Shown here: in pieces, positions 1 to 11,756 of the stretch
How the letters are laid out: each line of letters begins with the position of its first letter
How positions within the stretch are numbered: the first letter of the stretch is position 1
Origin: Sclerotinia nivalis
Lineage: Eukaryota > Ascomycota > Leotiomycetes > Helotiales > Sclerotiniaceae
Assembly: GCA_029531795.1 (NCBI GenBank)
Contig: JAPEIS010000002.1
Location: 1,860,001-1,924,000, forward strand
Direction of reading: 5' to 3'
DNA length: 64,000 bases
Made by a program: the position numbers and the translations under genes
Notes under the pieces: model-generated
Databases searched by the model: none
Told to the model about the DNA's origin: nothing
The model's input: only the letters and a program-made list of their open reading frames with translations

Positions 1-240
1 CGAAGGCTCCCGACGCTCCTGGAGCATTGGAACTTCGAGGGCTCCTAAGGCTCCCAAGTACAAAGGTCTATATAAGCAGGATGGATTCCTTTATTTGTAG
101 AACTTCGTGCTCAAGAATAATCATTAATTTAAACACTATAGTTACCATACAATACAATCGTTATATCTTCATTCTCACCAAGCCTCTGTTTGATCTTTAG
201 TAGAAATCACCACGGCCTTTCTATAAGTCCCTTGATCGCT
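1..240 (+). mobile_element. LTR-like fragment (partial, cut by window start)
   Basis: A TATA-like motif (CTATATAA, about 68-76) is followed by a segment that aligns base by base with 6153-6290. Both share the order: aaggtctatataa, a GATGGATT block, a tTGTGCTCAAGA block, CAATCATT, and a later TATCgTTAT stretch. This matches the promoter/R portion of an LTR present in two diverged copies. The 5' end lies outside the window and I cannot fix the 3' end. No coding part of an LTR retrotransposon was recognised next to it. Confidence 0.45.
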
Positions 241-599
241 TCTTAGTGATAAAGGATTGTAGCGGCGTAACACTAATCTGCATAGCTGCCTAAAGCACCC
301 ATCCCCTATATAATCGGCGCTCTTCCTAGCACCTTCTTCCTTCTTCGTAGAATATCATCATATCTTAAAGTACCCAACCACCACCGTGATATGAGTATTA
401 AAGTGAATTTATTCCAATTTATTCATTTTGTATTGTATCTTAACAATGGGATTTATTGTATAAAAGGCGATATACCTTTCATTTCGAATATAACTCCTAA
501 ATGATCTAATCCAAGATCAAGAAGAACTTACCAATCAAGTATATTAAATAATATAGCTTCTATAGCTAAAATAAGATCTAGTATACTTGGGTTTATTAT

Positions 600-2700
600 A
601 TTCGTTCGATAAAATGTACTAATATCTGATTCATTCATAATTATAAGATTATAATCTTCAAATTACTCAGTTAATTAATCGGCGTTTGAATTTTTGTTCA
701 AAAAAGGGTCCCATTATAGATGATAGAAATTGAAATCTTCAACAAGGATAATATGATGAGAAAGAGAGGTATTGAAAAGGCATCGTTCAATAGTATATCC
801 TTTTTCTTTTGCTTGATCGGCTTTGTTGTAGATATTTAGGAGTTGGATTATGTGATTTCCCTTTGAAATATCGATAATTTGTATATCAAGGTCTTTTGGG
901 GAATCAGAAGTTAAAGCGATTAATGGCTTGAAGCTTTTCGAGATATAAGTTAGAGTACAGGGATAAAGGTTTGAAAGATGATTTGGAAAGAGTTGAGTAA
1001 AACTGGAATATATAATCGATCTAGTAGACGAGTAATCTTTTTCAGGATTTGAAAGGATCTACGGTTCTTGAATGAATATCAGATCGATATTAAGTTCCAA
1101 GGTCAATTGAAAAGTACTCTTGATAGTTTGAGGATTTTTATTTAAGTTAATTTGAAGGATACAAATATCGTTGTATAACATTAATTAGATTTCTTTATAG
1201 TTGTTTGGTATATTTTATAGATTTTCGAGTTTGTTTTATACTCTTCTTAATAATTGGTGCATTTAATTATAAGATATTAGTATGGTTTGCTTTTTGTTTG
1301 GCAAACTATACAGAAGTAACCGGTTGTAGAATGTTTGTTACTACAAAGTCTACAAGCAGGAGGTTTTCTACAATATAATTCTTAATGATCAAATCCTTGG
1401 CATTTTTGATATTGAGAGCTTGAAGAAGAGGAATAGAATTTTTCTATTTTCATATTGATCCTTACAATATATAATCTTTTTCGGATAGTCAATTCAGTTT
1501 CTCTTTCAATAGCAAAAACACTAATTATTGTTCCCTTTTTCTGAATCGATCATTTGGTTATCAAAGTAAACCAATAAAAAGTTCTTATTAAGAAAAAACC
1601 AATATTGAAGATCTTGATCTCATCTTTGATAAGATCTATACCTTTAGACCCTGAGAATTCCTTTATAGGGATTTTGTGAATAATCATTTTGTATCAGATT
1701 TGATTCTTTTGAATCTTTTCGAATTTTAAGAACTGGTCTCAAATTGATATCTTTTCTATAAGGAATTGAGAGGTGAATGGATTATTAGTAGTTATAATGA
1801 TATTGTTATTGATGGAAATGATAATAGCTGAGATAACGGAATCTTTGATTCTGGTTTTTATAAATGCTTCGTTTATTTGGTTTCTTATTATAAGAGAAGA
1901 AAAGGAATCTGGATTGAGAATAAAAGGATTGATAAGGATTAAATGTTTATTTGAACTATCTTCTTTCTTTTGTGATTTTTCCAAAGGATTTTGTTTATTG
2001 GTTTTGTTTTTGGAAACGATATTCCATTTGTTGGTTTTTACAGTTGAAGTATAGCTAGTATTATTAAGTGTAGAAGGTTTTTTTTTAATAATGAGGGAAA
2101 TAGATTGATTAAAGAAATCGGCTAAATGGTTTGCTTGTATTTCGATTTTTCTAATGACAGTTTCGAGATAATTGATTTAAGAAGTAATAATATTGGAAGC
2201 CTTCGAAAGTTTCTCTTTTTCAAGGTATTTTTTAAAGATTTCGATTAGATTTAGAACTTTAGATTGTTTTTCGAAGGATTTCTCTAATGATACTGTTAGA
2301 ATTAGAAGATCTTTAGTTTCTTCAATTGCTTGTTTAGCAGATGATAATTTGATTCCGGAATTGATTGATTATCGGTATCGCTTGTTATTAATTTTGAAAA
2401 GGATAGATTTGTTAGGGGATCGAAAGGGATCATCTGAATTGAGAATATCTAACTGTCTTTGCGAATTGAAGGATTAGGCTGGAATGGGATTCAAGAGATT
2501 TGGTGATTTTTGTATTGTAAAGGGGTTTCTGAATAAAGGGATTGGGTCTATAGTGGAGGAACTAGATGTTAGAGAGTCTAGTATCATTATTATTCGTGGG
2601 GGAGTAGGTTCAGGAGATGATCTAAGAGATCCTTCCATCGGAGAGTCCATTATTGGATTTGATAAATCTATCAGAGCTTTATATATTCAATAAAAAGAAG
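600..2700 (-). mobile_element. RIP-decayed Tad-type LINE fragment (gag-like ORF1 plus endonuclease)
   Basis: Read on the minus strand, about 2690-1700 gives a gag-like ORF1 remnant with many stops. About 1410-1270 follows with a CCHC-type zinc knuckle pair (the CQGF-H and CRLC-NKHSTTGY-C pattern). About 1190-680 resembles an APE-type endonuclease: ILQINLNKN start, an LNIDLIFIQEP motif with the key Glu, and near 720-760 a VEDFN-YHL remnant of the usual GDFN-HH motif. The order ORF1-knuckle-endonuclease is that of Tad1-like fungal LINEs. The reverse transcriptase that should follow (below 600) is not seen, so the copy is truncated. Most stops are explained by C-to-T or G-to-A changes, as expected from repeat-induced point mutation. 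Dead copy. Confidence 0.75.
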
Positions 2701-2755
2701 AATTAAAGAAAGTTAGAAAGAGTTTTTATACAAATTTTCGTATAAATTTCGTATT

Positions 2756-5700
2756 TTGAGCAACGACGACAATATCACAACAACTACTGAACCGATTCAC
2801 TTAGGAACAATTAGAATGGATTTTGGGAATATTTCTTTATTAAATAAAGAGAAGAACTGGTCGTATTTCGAAGAAATTTTGTTCTTCGAAATTTGTTGTG
2901 TGTGTCGAAGAGCAGATATGCGGTACTCACCAAACTGGAAATCACATCAGACTTTATCTAATCACACAACCCAAATTCGTTTTACATTGCACGAAGTATA
3001 CTAAGACTTGGCAATCTCAGACAAAGTCTTTTGCCTCCATTTATTACAGGCCATTGAAGACACTGGCCTTTCAGTTGCTATGCAGCGCGTATCAACTAAT
3101 CTTCGAGAGATTTCAGAACCTCTCAAGGACTTCAATGACGAATGGCTATGTTCATGCCTATCGGTACACGACAAGAAAGAATCTCATGTCGTGGCAAAAC
3201 TTAGCTGTCAGCCCGGAGAACAGCTCCTTATTGGAGCCTTGCCTTGACCCATACATCATTTGGCGCGCCAATCACGTGCATTGCTATTACTTGCTTTTGT
3301 GGATGTTGTCCGTTAAGACAGGCTTCGCAAAAATTAGACGTAAGGTTCAGCCTAGTGACGTATCTAGGGACATTTACCAGCTGCTTGCTGTTCCAGAATG
3401 ATATTTGAGTCATGTCGGTGTGCTGGAGATTGAAGTCATTCTGCCAGAAGAAGCAGGGGCCATCCTGACCCAAGCCATTTGCCTGCCTTTTTCTCCTCGC
3501 CCATTTCCTCATGCAAATTTCCCCGAATACATTCACCGAAGTCCTTTTCCATCGGGAAAGCGCTTCCGTGTGCATACCCGGCTGCCAGTGATATTGTGTG
3601 CGACTTTGCCGCACATGTATGCCATGCTTCGAAGCCAACAGTTTTATGCCAAAAAAGCGGGGGTATAATTAGGCCGAGAAATTATGTTTTATCGATACGA
3701 TTAGCACAGCCAGGATGAAAAATCCCAAACGAGTCACAGTTCTTCCTATCATCGCACAACATTGATTCGAGGCAAATATTGGCAACCAATTGGGCCCCTT
3801 ACCAAATTATGGCTGCAAATCACACCTCAGCCGAAGCGAATCTGAACCTACCATTCATTATCAGAATGTATGTTTTTTGGATAATGGTTGTCAAGTCATG
3901 ATAATAGCTGCTACAATTTTTTTTTAGCAGCTCATCGCATATTAATACTTTGATAAGGTTCATGTTCCCGAGGATCGGCAAGGATTTAAGTAAAACAATA
4001 AGCCATCGCTGCTTCGGTCGATTTAACCGGACGGTCTATACGAATTTCGGGCACAATGTCCGAAAGAATATTGAAGGATGAATCTGGAATTGGTTGCCTC
4101 GCTGCAAGCTGCTTCTTATATTACTTCTGAGCCGGCCGGGTTACATCGGAGACGCTTCGTGTTTAACATTAGTATATCCACCCCGCTCTCTGGCAGCTAA
4201 GCTATTTATCCTCAAATGTGGCTGGCGAGTTAATTTAAGCTGTCAGGACCTCAAACATGCATGGCTGTTCAAAGTGTTTTTGGCCGCAGATCCTAATCAA
4301 AATGATTATGTGTATATCATGTGCTCGTGACGCGGAAGACATTCAGAATGAAACTCGCAATCCCTTGGCAATCAAAATCGTAGGCCATCAATATCGTGTT
4401 TCAGTTGCTGATCAAGGATTCGTTGAACGATATTAGAATTCTGGAATGCTTCGTTTTAGAGGACCGCGTTGCGCCTTGTGATTTCTACCTAGCGATTTGT
4501 TAATTTTGAGGAGGTAATGATATGTTACTCGAGGCTTTAACTCACCGATAAGGCAAGTATCATTGCAGGCTGCTCATATCGCAAAACAGCGTAGCCTGGG
4601 ATTGCGCTGGTGGGGGGTGGCATGGCGTTGTTACTGTACGTGTAGATTCAATAACCAGTCTCTTTACATGAGCTTCTGAGGCGATATCAATTGCATGATT
4701 GAAGTTGTACACGCAGACGCATCATTGAGAATTCACTGGTCTGAAAAGCAGCACAGACTAGCGGTAAGGGGGCTGCGCGGTGACGATTCTATGAAGACTG
4801 CGAGTAGCGATGCTAGCTACAGCAGGAAAGCCTGAAAAGCATGTACTGAGACTGTGTTGGCAGAATTTAGGCCCGGGCTCATTGATTTCAGCCCAATGTG
4901 GGCCATATGAGGTGTCGCGAGGCAAATTCGCTACTCATTAGACACTGAAAGAAAAAAAGGCAATCAGCTATCTGATGAGACTTTGGACTAATCAACAAAC
5001 CCAAGGAAGTCAGCGTAGAAGATTTTCTGATTGATGCGCCCTAAAACGCACCCGGAGAGAGGAAGTGGTCAGTATAGGACCATCTCAAAAGTAAGGGACC
5101 ATGGGTTCGAAGAAGATGTCCAATATCCCGATATTGGAGCCTCCAATGCCGCAGCGTCAGGCACATAATTGCATAGAGTGACCGAGATTTCTCCTACCGT
5201 GTAGAAGTTGCTAGTACCCAGCCCGCGCTCCCGACTGGTACTGACTGTGGTGACTCAATCCCAAAATTTTAACCCGATGCTATTGTAGCCTGATTGATTG
5301 CTTGTGCATGCGGTGAAGCATTAGATACCAGGTGTTTAGCAAACAGGAAACTTCCTGTAATCATGAGCTTTTCGAGTACCACTTTACTACCCAACGAAAG
5401 GATTTCTTACGGCAGAGCAAAAACCTCACAGCCACTCGGACACGAGGTAGACACCTTCGACTGCTACGACGTAGAGTGGATAACAAAGCTTGTCATAGGA
5501 AATTTTTTGTAACCTCGACTTGTAATATACTATCATATTACAATCTATGCCAAAAATACATCCTACCTTTTCAGCCCGGAAATATAATTAAATCATGAAA
5601 CTCGCCGTCATGATTCCACGAAGGCCATTGGAAGAGAAATAAAGATTGGGATTCAGATATGAAAACTTACGTTCTTCGCATGAATCAGAAAGTAGAATAA

Positions 5701-5990
5701 CTATGCCAAAGTTGTATTCTAGGACCAATGACAAGTAGACGCTTAAACGCAAGAATAGGAAGCAGCTTGACTTTCGAAGTGATCACATTCCCTCTTCGTC
5801 CCCAATATCAAGTCGTTGGAATCCAAAAATACACGCAATCTAACAATATGGTATCAATCATCAACTTTGATGTGATATAGACAAGAGACTTTCGTGTCGA
5901 CGATTGAAGTATGCTGGTGCTTGCCTTGGCATCTAGTCCCATTGGCACGGCTATGAGCACGAGTCACGACAACATCCATCAAAGTACAAA
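2756..5990. other. Non-coding or unrecognised region
   Basis: Base composition returns to normal after the AT-rich LINE. Several open frames of 60-170 codons exist on both strands (for example 2898-3401 plus and 3228-3638 minus), but none gives a recognisable domain, a convincing ATG with splice signals, or agreement between neighbouring frames. The longer ones overlap each other on opposite strands, so at most one can be real. No RNA gene or clear repeat was seen. Confidence 0.4.
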
Positions 5991-6019
5991 ACGGCTCCGT
6001 TTTGAGCAAATTTACTTCA

Positions 6020-6300
6020 TTACTGTTACGACAGTCTACCACAACGGTCATCACATGACCATTATGCTTAAGTAATCCGATCATTAGGATCAGTACTGAT
6101 CCAACTGAGCGGATCAAGAGGATCATTAATGATTTAATTGATCCATAGAGAACGAAGGTCTATATAATCAAGATGGATTTCCTTTGTATAGAGCTTTGTG
6201 CTCAAGATCAATCATTTAGTATACTCTACTATTAGTTACGAATTGCATATCGTTATTATCATTACTTAAGTCCCTGCTTGACGCCTAGTTATAAACCATT
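6020..6300 (+). mobile_element. LTR-like fragment, second copy
   Basis: Starts near a TGTTACGACAG sequence and contains a TATA motif (CTATATAAT, about 6160-6168). From 6153 on it aligns with the fragment at the window start. The upstream part (6075-6150) is packed with GATC tetranucleotides arranged as GGATC/GATCC inverted repeats. No internal retrotransposon genes and no clear target-site duplication were found, so a solo or broken LTR is the simplest reading. Confidence 0.45.
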
Positions 6301-9300
6301 TCGAGAACCTAGAACACTTCCACGTGATCTAGACGGCAAACCTCGTAACAATTACCACTGTTGCTCATTCTCAAAGAGATATTGGGTCGGGCCAATGTTA
6401 GACCGCCTCTGTGATTGGCGAGATTATTGTGGGTACATAATATGCCTGACGAGCCACAGAACATTTTTCCGAGCAGAATCGGTTCAATATTTGTCCGTTT
6501 AGGGATGGCCCAATACGAAGCATAATGTGTCACGTGATTTTTATGTTTCAAAAAAATCGAAATCATATTATTTTACTATTTGAATTAAAAGTAAAAGTTC
6601 TATTATAACTCGTAATTTTAATTTTAATTATAATCATTTACAAAGACTTTCTTCAAAAGTCGTATTATAATCAAATGATATTTTATTAAATCATGAAAAT
6701 ATCTTATATAATCATGATGACTAATTAGTGAATGATGGATTGGGTGGGGGGACAGACTTCTGCTGAACCTCAGTTGGGCGCACAATACCACAAATGACTA
6801 CGGAAGTGCAATAAAAGCCCCGCTGGTTCGTTCTCGCCAATATCACACACGATCTCTATCTTCCGCTCCTTGAAGTCACAATCGATAACTATTGCCTCAA
6901 TAGTTTCCAGCTGTACATCGGGTTGGTTCAACGTTCTACAATATAATATGTCTTCTCCAACCCCATACAGCACAATATTTGCCGGGCTATGAGACTGATG
7001 CACGGCACCAGTACAGTAATGGCCATTCACGTCTTTTTCCGAACGATATGGTACTACTGAAGGTCTTTTCTGGCGATAAAATGTTTCTTGTTGGTCTAGT
7101 TTCTCCTGAGTGTGTGTTTCACCTGGTACAATGCAATGGTTTTATACTATAGTGCATGTTGTACGCAAATTGGTTTCTCTTGTGCGAACGTTCTAATTAG
7201 CAGAGCCTTGAGATGCTTCAACTTTGGCCATTAGACTGACCCAAAACTTGGTGCGGTAGTATCAGAATGATGCTGTGTTTGACGCCCACCGGCCTGGGAA
7301 CTGGTAGCGCCAACGGGTAGTTGCTATTCGTATGTATGCAAATGTAGTATCGTGCGGGTGAGTATAATTAAGGGGATTCTCTGTCTGAGAAAGATGTGTC
7401 TTCAATGGGATGTCTATCTCTCTACAATCCATATCTTCAGCAACATAGATTGAATTCCATGGTTATTTCCAGCTCTATGGGCCATGAGCGATTTCTTACC
7501 TTTTCTGTCACTTATCACATTATTAGGTACGGTCACAAGCATGATATATCGGCAAAAGCTGTTTCACATAAGGCGAGGCAAATTCTATTATGCTACGCAT
7601 GAAGCGAAAGGCTCACTATAGTATTAATTGGGCATCAACTTATAGCAAGGTGAACACATCATCTGCGCGAACAAGACAATAGTCGTCAATCATATGGACC
7701 CGGCCTGACGTTGTGATGCTGTTGGCCCATTGCTTTCTATCGAATTGGGAATAATGTGCATTTAGTGCAGCACATTGCACTCTGGTGATTTGAAGCTCTT
7801 TATCACTACCAGCAGTTTATCCAATAGGCTCGGGTCTCGAAACTTGAAATTCGATCCATTATTAAGTATGGTTGACCTTCCAATGGATTCACCATTTCAA
7901 ACAATCCAATATACCAGACAGATTTAATATGTCGAGGGTTAGGACTATTCTTAACCAGAGAATCTCTAGCCCGAATTGTTAGAATCCCAAGGAGCGGCGA
8001 AGCCTACATTCAAATTTCATAGCGGTTCATACGGACCAATGCATTTCGTATCTTCCTACCAGCCTCATTTCCGTCTCATTTACGTCTCACAATGTCTTCT
8101 GGCCCCGCCAGCGTATTTGCAGCGGGTCCCGGAGAATGTGTACTCATCACATTGCTTGGATAAGTCATGTACCGTCAAATTTTCCAACCACGTCGACCGC
8201 GGCCTCCAGTTACAATTTGGGATGAGACTTATAGATTGACCGAGAAATAACACCGAGGGCAGGGCAGTTGATGATCGGGACATTGGCTTCCGTACAGTCC
8301 TTGAATCCCTACACCGTCTACACGCAAGTATACCGTTGCCTACCAGTGCCAATTTCATTGCTATTCCCTGCCAGCTGTAACGACTGCCTCAACCACTGTC
8401 AGCATATCAAAGCGACCGTCCCGCAAAGGCGAACGCGCTAGATGAGCCTGAAGGAGTGATGATGCGCTATTGAATCTTCACCGAGTCTAGCAGGTTGATG
8501 GATTGGACGAGGTACGTCGTACTGAACAGATACGATCTCCGGTAGTACCCTAAGCACACCGATATTGGATGGCAAAGTTAGTCATAGTTAATCTACTGGG
8601 CCACAAGTGTCCAAAAGGTGTTGACGATGACATGCTCAGCATTAGCTTTTCAGGGGGAACCATGGTCATCCAAGCTTCAGCGCTCGACAATAGACATTCC
8701 TGAGAACATGATTAGTTGATGGGACGAACGTTCGTAAAAGAGGGAACTGCGTATTCGGTGCAGCTTAAGCATCGATGGTAATCAAGTAATCTAGATCCAG
8801 ACAACTTGAGCTTGGCTCATCGGGTAGCGTATCAGTCATCACAAATGGCATGGTAATAACGGACGTATTCGTAATCATTGAGTCGTAACATTGGAACTTG
8901 AAGGCGAATATTGATTGTAGGTAATTTGAATTTCTATCAATCTGTTAAGATCACATAGGCAAAGAATCAATTAGTCGTAAAACAGTAGCCAAACTTTTCA
9001 TTACCCTTTCTAATCATAAATAAGTTATTACTTTTGAGTTCAATCAATAAAAAGATATCAAAATGTTTATAGTTTGTTATCATTCTTGTTTTTTTATAAA
9101 TAATATAAAGAAGCTTATTTATTAAACATTCCAAATTAATCGATGATATTTCTACACTGATGATTCGAAATGAGAACGCCTCCGTATAGGTTTCTTGTTT
9201 TGACGAAACTGTTGCGTGGTCGTAACACAATCAGCTCCGCCACCGCAGCGGAACTGGAAATGATGTTGCAAGTATCCTGAATGGCGCAAAGCCGATTTGA

Positions 9301-9560
9301 TTACAATTGCCAATGTGTCTATAGAGTTCGAAATTTTTGATGAAGAAGATTCAGAAAGGTAGTTTCTAATTATAACCTCACAGCCTTCTTCGGAGTATGC
9401 AATGTGCCACGATTCACCAAGCGTACAGCCACTCGGTTCTAAAGCCAATGAGATGCCATTCAGGGTGCACAAGCCAATCGGATTTCTTTACCGTAAACAC
9501 GACTTTTCAACTTGCAGCCCAATAATCTCAATTTTTGTTCTCGTTTGCTAAAATATTCTC
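6301..9560. other. Gene-poor stretch
   Basis: Contains an AT-rich patch at 6540-6730, moderate-GC sequence with only short open frames, and another AT-rich patch near 8930-9150. The minus frame 9152-9472 is open for 106 codons and includes a few cysteines, but I found no start, splice partner or known family. No tRNA, LTR or long repeat was recognised. Confidence 0.4.
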
Positions 9561-9561
9561 T

Positions 9562-9960
9562 TTAGAATGTAGAGAATTTTGCAGCGGGCATAGACGGAAT
9601 GTTTGATCCCACGAGCGGGCCACGAGCGGGATTGAACGAAATTAAGGAATTGTAATGCAATTCTAGTACGGTAGGAATAGGCTCAGTCGCCTCTTCGCCT
9701 CCTTCGGGTTTCGCCGGCCGCTTAGGTCCGAAAGAACAGGAGATAGTTTTCATACCACCATCATGATATTCTAGGAGAAACGTTGTCTTTCCGCCGTAAG
9801 GCAAACGCCAGGCTTCTACTTTTGGTAGATATTGAAGAGAAAGCGAAACGAAAATAGGGGGCGCTTACAAACAGAATAGCCTACTCCCGTGACGCTGACC
9901 CGATTCGCCTCGTCATGTGTTTAACGGGTGGGAGCATGACATTAACTTGGCTCCGGATGG
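9562..9960 (-). pseudogene. Possible decayed small gene, one intron (unknown family)
   Basis: On the minus strand, a GTAAGC...AAAAG segment of about 50 bp (about 9822-9871) behaves as an intron: joining its flanks gives a continuous frame reading ...VTGVGYSVLEAWRLPYGG, then KTTFLLEYHDGGMKTISC, and ending at 9562. The joined protein has ordinary amino-acid composition. Upstream, the same frame meets two TAA codons (at CAA-like positions), which could be RIP-type damage or could mean the frame is wrong. The Tc1/mariner insertion lies 120 bp further upstream. Family unknown; it could also be chance. Confidence 0.25.
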
Positions 9961-11018
9961 GTATGTGCAGAAGTCCGGTGCGCTCTATGGTCGATGTTGC
10001 ACAGGTTTATATGCTAGACCCGCGTTTGTCACGATGGAAAACGCGGCAACTTCCTTTTCGCCAGTTTCCATTTTCATGAAATGTACGGAGGTTGAAGGGG
10101 TAAGTATTGTAAGATATACTAAGGCCCTATAGACCTTTGTAGAATTTAAACGAAAGGTTTTAATTGGCCATTTTACTTTATTTTGATATTACTTTAATAA
10201 ATATAATACGATTCAGAAATTCGAAGTATTTTATAGAAAAACTACAAGAATCACTATAATCAATAATAAAAACAGAAATTTATATCTTTAAATTTATTAA
10301 AATAAAAATATAATAACTATTAAAAGACTTTTTCTTATTATTTTTTTTGTTTTTATTATTATCGTTTATATTTAAAATACTTTCTCGAAAGGAAATAATT
10401 CGAAATCAATATATCGAAACAAAAGTTTTTTATCGATTTAGAAAATAATTTATTAAGATTAAATTCTTTTTTCTTATTTAGAATACTAATTTGAATTATA
10501 AATTATAAATAATATATACTATATTCAAAAAGTATTTTGATCGATTTTTTCTTTTGATTTTTTTTCAAATTGATCAAATTATCGAATTTATAAATACTTC
10601 GAAAACGAATCAATATATATTATATTGAAAAGTTATTTTTATATTAAATTAAAAAAAATTAAAAAAAATATTATATATTTTGTTCTTCGTAGAGTAGATT
10701 ACAAATATTATATTGTTTTTCGAAAATCTTTTATTTTAGAAAAAAATTATCGTTTTCGATTATAATTTATATTAGAAATTAAAAATTGAATAGATAAATA
10801 ATAGAATACTATTCTATAATTAAACGAAATATAAATAATATTAGAAAATTATCGAAAAACCTATATTATATATCGAAAAAATGAAGTTTATAATTCTATA
10901 TATATAATAGAAAAAACAAAAAAAAAACTAGAGAATAGATATTTTAAAAATACTTTTCAAAAAGTATAACGATGGTTTTAATTCAAGATATAATAGAAAG
11001 AATCAATTAATCTATATT

Positions 11019-11239
11019 TGTGACGATGGTCTTAATTCAAGGCATAATAAAATGAATCAATTAATCTATATTAGAGAATAATAAACTATTGTATAAAAGA
11101 TAATGAAGTTGAGTCTTTTATGATCCCTTCGAAGGGGATCAAAACCTAAGCGAATATAGGGTGAAATAAATGATCCTTTCGGAAGGGATCAAAGAACGAA
11201 ATAAAGAATGGCCTAAGGCATTAATACAGGATTGTCACA
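11019..11239 (-). mobile_element. LTR-like unit, copy 2 (inserted into copy 1)
   Basis: A 221-bp unit starting TGTGACGATGG and ending GGATTGTCACA, flanked by the 5-bp direct repeat ATATT (11014-11018 and 11240-11244). Removing it together with one ATATT restores copy 1. Orientation is the same as copy 1. It carries internal complementary blocks of the type CCCTTCGAAGGGGATC. Confidence 0.82.
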
Positions 11240-11322
11240 ATATTAGAGAATAACAAACTACAATACAAAAGATAATAGAGTTGAGTCTTTTATAGTCCTC
11301 TCGGAGAGGATCAAAACCTAAG

Positions 11323-11756
11323 TGTGACGATCCTGTATTAATACCTTAGATTATTCTTTATTTTGTTCTTTGATCTCTTCCGAGGGGACCAAAATGCTTT
11401 AGGTTGTCTTTCATTTATTTCACTCTATATTCGCTTAGGTTTTGGTCCCCTCCAAGGGGATTATAAAAGGCTCAACCTCATTATCTTTTGTACGACAGTT
11501 TGTTATTCTCTAGTATAGATTAATTGATTCATTCTATTATGCCTTGAATTAAGACCATTGTCACGGGGTCTCCGTATAAGGTATACGGAGACCGTTCGGG
11601 TTCCGACCCATAGGAGTCGGCCCTCGGATAAGTGTAGGCTAGCCCCGGTCGGGGCTAGCGCTACACACAAATATATTTAAGGAACCGTTTCTTCTATAGA
11701 ATCGTAGCTCTTCGAGCTACGTCTTATTAATAAAAGTGATATCTGTTATCGTCACA
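11323..11756 (+). mobile_element. LTR-like unit, copy 3 (434 bp, youngest, inserted into copy 1)
   Basis: Starts TGTGACGATCC and ends TTATCGTCACA, flanked by the 5-bp direct repeat CTAAG (11318-11322 and 11757-11761). Its first roughly 236 bp are the inverted equivalent of copies 1 and 2; the last roughly 198 bp (11559-11756) are GC-rich and absent from them. That part has a TATA-like AATATATTTAAGG and an AATAAAA signal near its end, as an LTR would. It also has perfect hairpins at 11567-11593 (12-bp arms) and 11703-11721 (8-bp arms) and a long imperfect one at 11634-11664. Low RIP damage suggests it is the latest arrival. Confidence 0.82.

Noticed and set aside
3228..3638. 136-codon minus-strand frame; I considered a ribonuclease-like effector
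   Set aside because: Begins with TTG, no signal peptide, and no active-site pattern could be found in any of the three frames.
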